From assembly GCF_000213175.1 (NCBI RefSeq), contig NW_009799099.1, forward strand, positions 1,377,560-1,441,559: a stretch of DNA of 64,000 nucleotides, read 5' to 3'. A program made the translations under genes and the position numbers. The notes under the pieces are model-generated. The model saw only the letters and a program-made list of their open reading frames with translations, was not told the origin of the DNA and made no database searches. Each line of letters opens with the position of its first letter. Position 1 is the stretch's first letter. The DNA is from Neurospora tetrasperma FGSC 2508. Taxonomy: Eukaryota; Ascomycota; Sordariomycetes; Sordariales; Sordariaceae. Below, one piece after another: positions 63,708-64,000 of the stretch.

Positions 63708-64000
63708 CTAAGATCCCGCAACAGGTCCCCACCGATGCTGCAATCCATCCGTCCACCTCGCATACAGCAAATCCGACAGTGCCTTGCAGTGCTCCATGCC
63801 CGCTACCGCCGGCTGGCCCGGGTACTTTGCCTCGAGCGCCGCCCGCTCGCGCAGCTCTCTGCTGCTGCTCTCCCTTACGCGCTCCTGCTTCTCGGGGGAT
63901 CGGCTGCTGGCATGGGACGACTGCGACGACTCTCTTCGTTGATGGTGCTGGGGTGGTGGAAGTTGATGAGAGGACGAGTTGGAAGACTCCTTTCGTCTGT
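63708..64000 (-). CDS. C-terminal end of an unrecognised protein (partial)
   Basis: The minus-strand frame is open from the right window edge to TAG at 63708-63710, giving 96 visible residues (in frame from 63998). The first part is Ser/Gln/His/Arg-rich low complexity. A helical charged stretch follows (SPEKQERVRESSSRELRER), and then a more conserved-looking tail (ALEAKYPGQPAVAGMEHCKA, SDLLYARWTDGL) ending RWGPVAGS. Codon choice is C/G-rich, as in the other genes. I do not recognise the family. The start and any introns lie beyond the window. Coding status is inferred from composition and the well-formed tail. Confidence 0.6.
   Translation of the reverse strand, partial: RRKESSNSSSHQLPPPQHHQRRESSQSSHASSRSPEKQERVRESSSRELRERAALEAKYPGQPAVAGMEHCKALSDLLYARWTDGLQHRWGPVAGS

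Overview
The window is nuclear DNA of a filamentous ascomycete. The protein set and structure fit a Sordariomycete, probably Sordariales and Neurospora-like. Genes are intron-bearing (45-202 nt introns, GT..AG), with conserved eukaryotic housekeeping proteins, long gene-free spacers, many A/T/C homopolymer runs and a 57-copy TTG microsatellite. The order-level placement is recalled from protein appearance and was not tested by a search.

Layout, left to right: a DCR2-like membrane-anchored phosphoesterase (+, 1495-3447); the branchpoint-binding splicing factor BBP/SF1 (-, 4741-6976); a Ure2-like glutathione S-transferase (-, 7699-8677); a secreted berberine-bridge-type FAD oxidoreductase (-, 9680-11514); a 5.3-kb spacer; a seven-helix PTH11/SAT4-type receptor (+, 16772-18079); a 5-kb spacer with a microsatellite, a 204-bp TA-flanked MITE-like element and degenerate repeats; a tuberin/TSC2 RapGAP protein (-, 23064-28089); the importin-alpha exportin CSE1 (+, 30781-33836); an 11-kb gene-poor stretch holding a second MITE-like element (439 bp, 8-bp target duplication) and a long hairpin; a fungal PH-domain protein (+, 45000-47157); the GID/CTLH ubiquitin-ligase subunit GID7 (+, 49700-52187); dynamin-like VPS1 (+, 53546-55969); a peroxisomal alpha-methylacyl-CoA racemase ending in SKL (-, 56626-57999); mitochondrial glutaredoxin GRX5 (+, 59764-60433); the ABC ATPase CAF16 (-, 60907-61770); and the 3' end of an unrecognised gene (-, from 63708).

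The genes do not form a cluster or a single pathway. They are ordinary core cell-biology genes: splicing, nuclear transport, TOR control, protein turnover, membrane fission, peroxisomal lipid metabolism and Fe-S assembly. Two genes near the left are more accessory in character, the FAD oxidoreductase and the PTH11-type receptor. I found no retroelement, no CRISPR, no convincing tRNA or rRNA, and no clear new multi-gene system. The most interesting signals are non-coding: two small inverted-repeat elements with clean target duplications, a three-copy diverged repeat, an enriched CTACACTAC motif and an isolated 24-bp-arm hairpin. In the coding set, the GID7 reading frame opens at a GTG in perfect Kozak context with no upstream ATG.

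Exon borders were placed by hand from reading frame, splice signals and family similarity. All multi-exon models below sum to whole codons.
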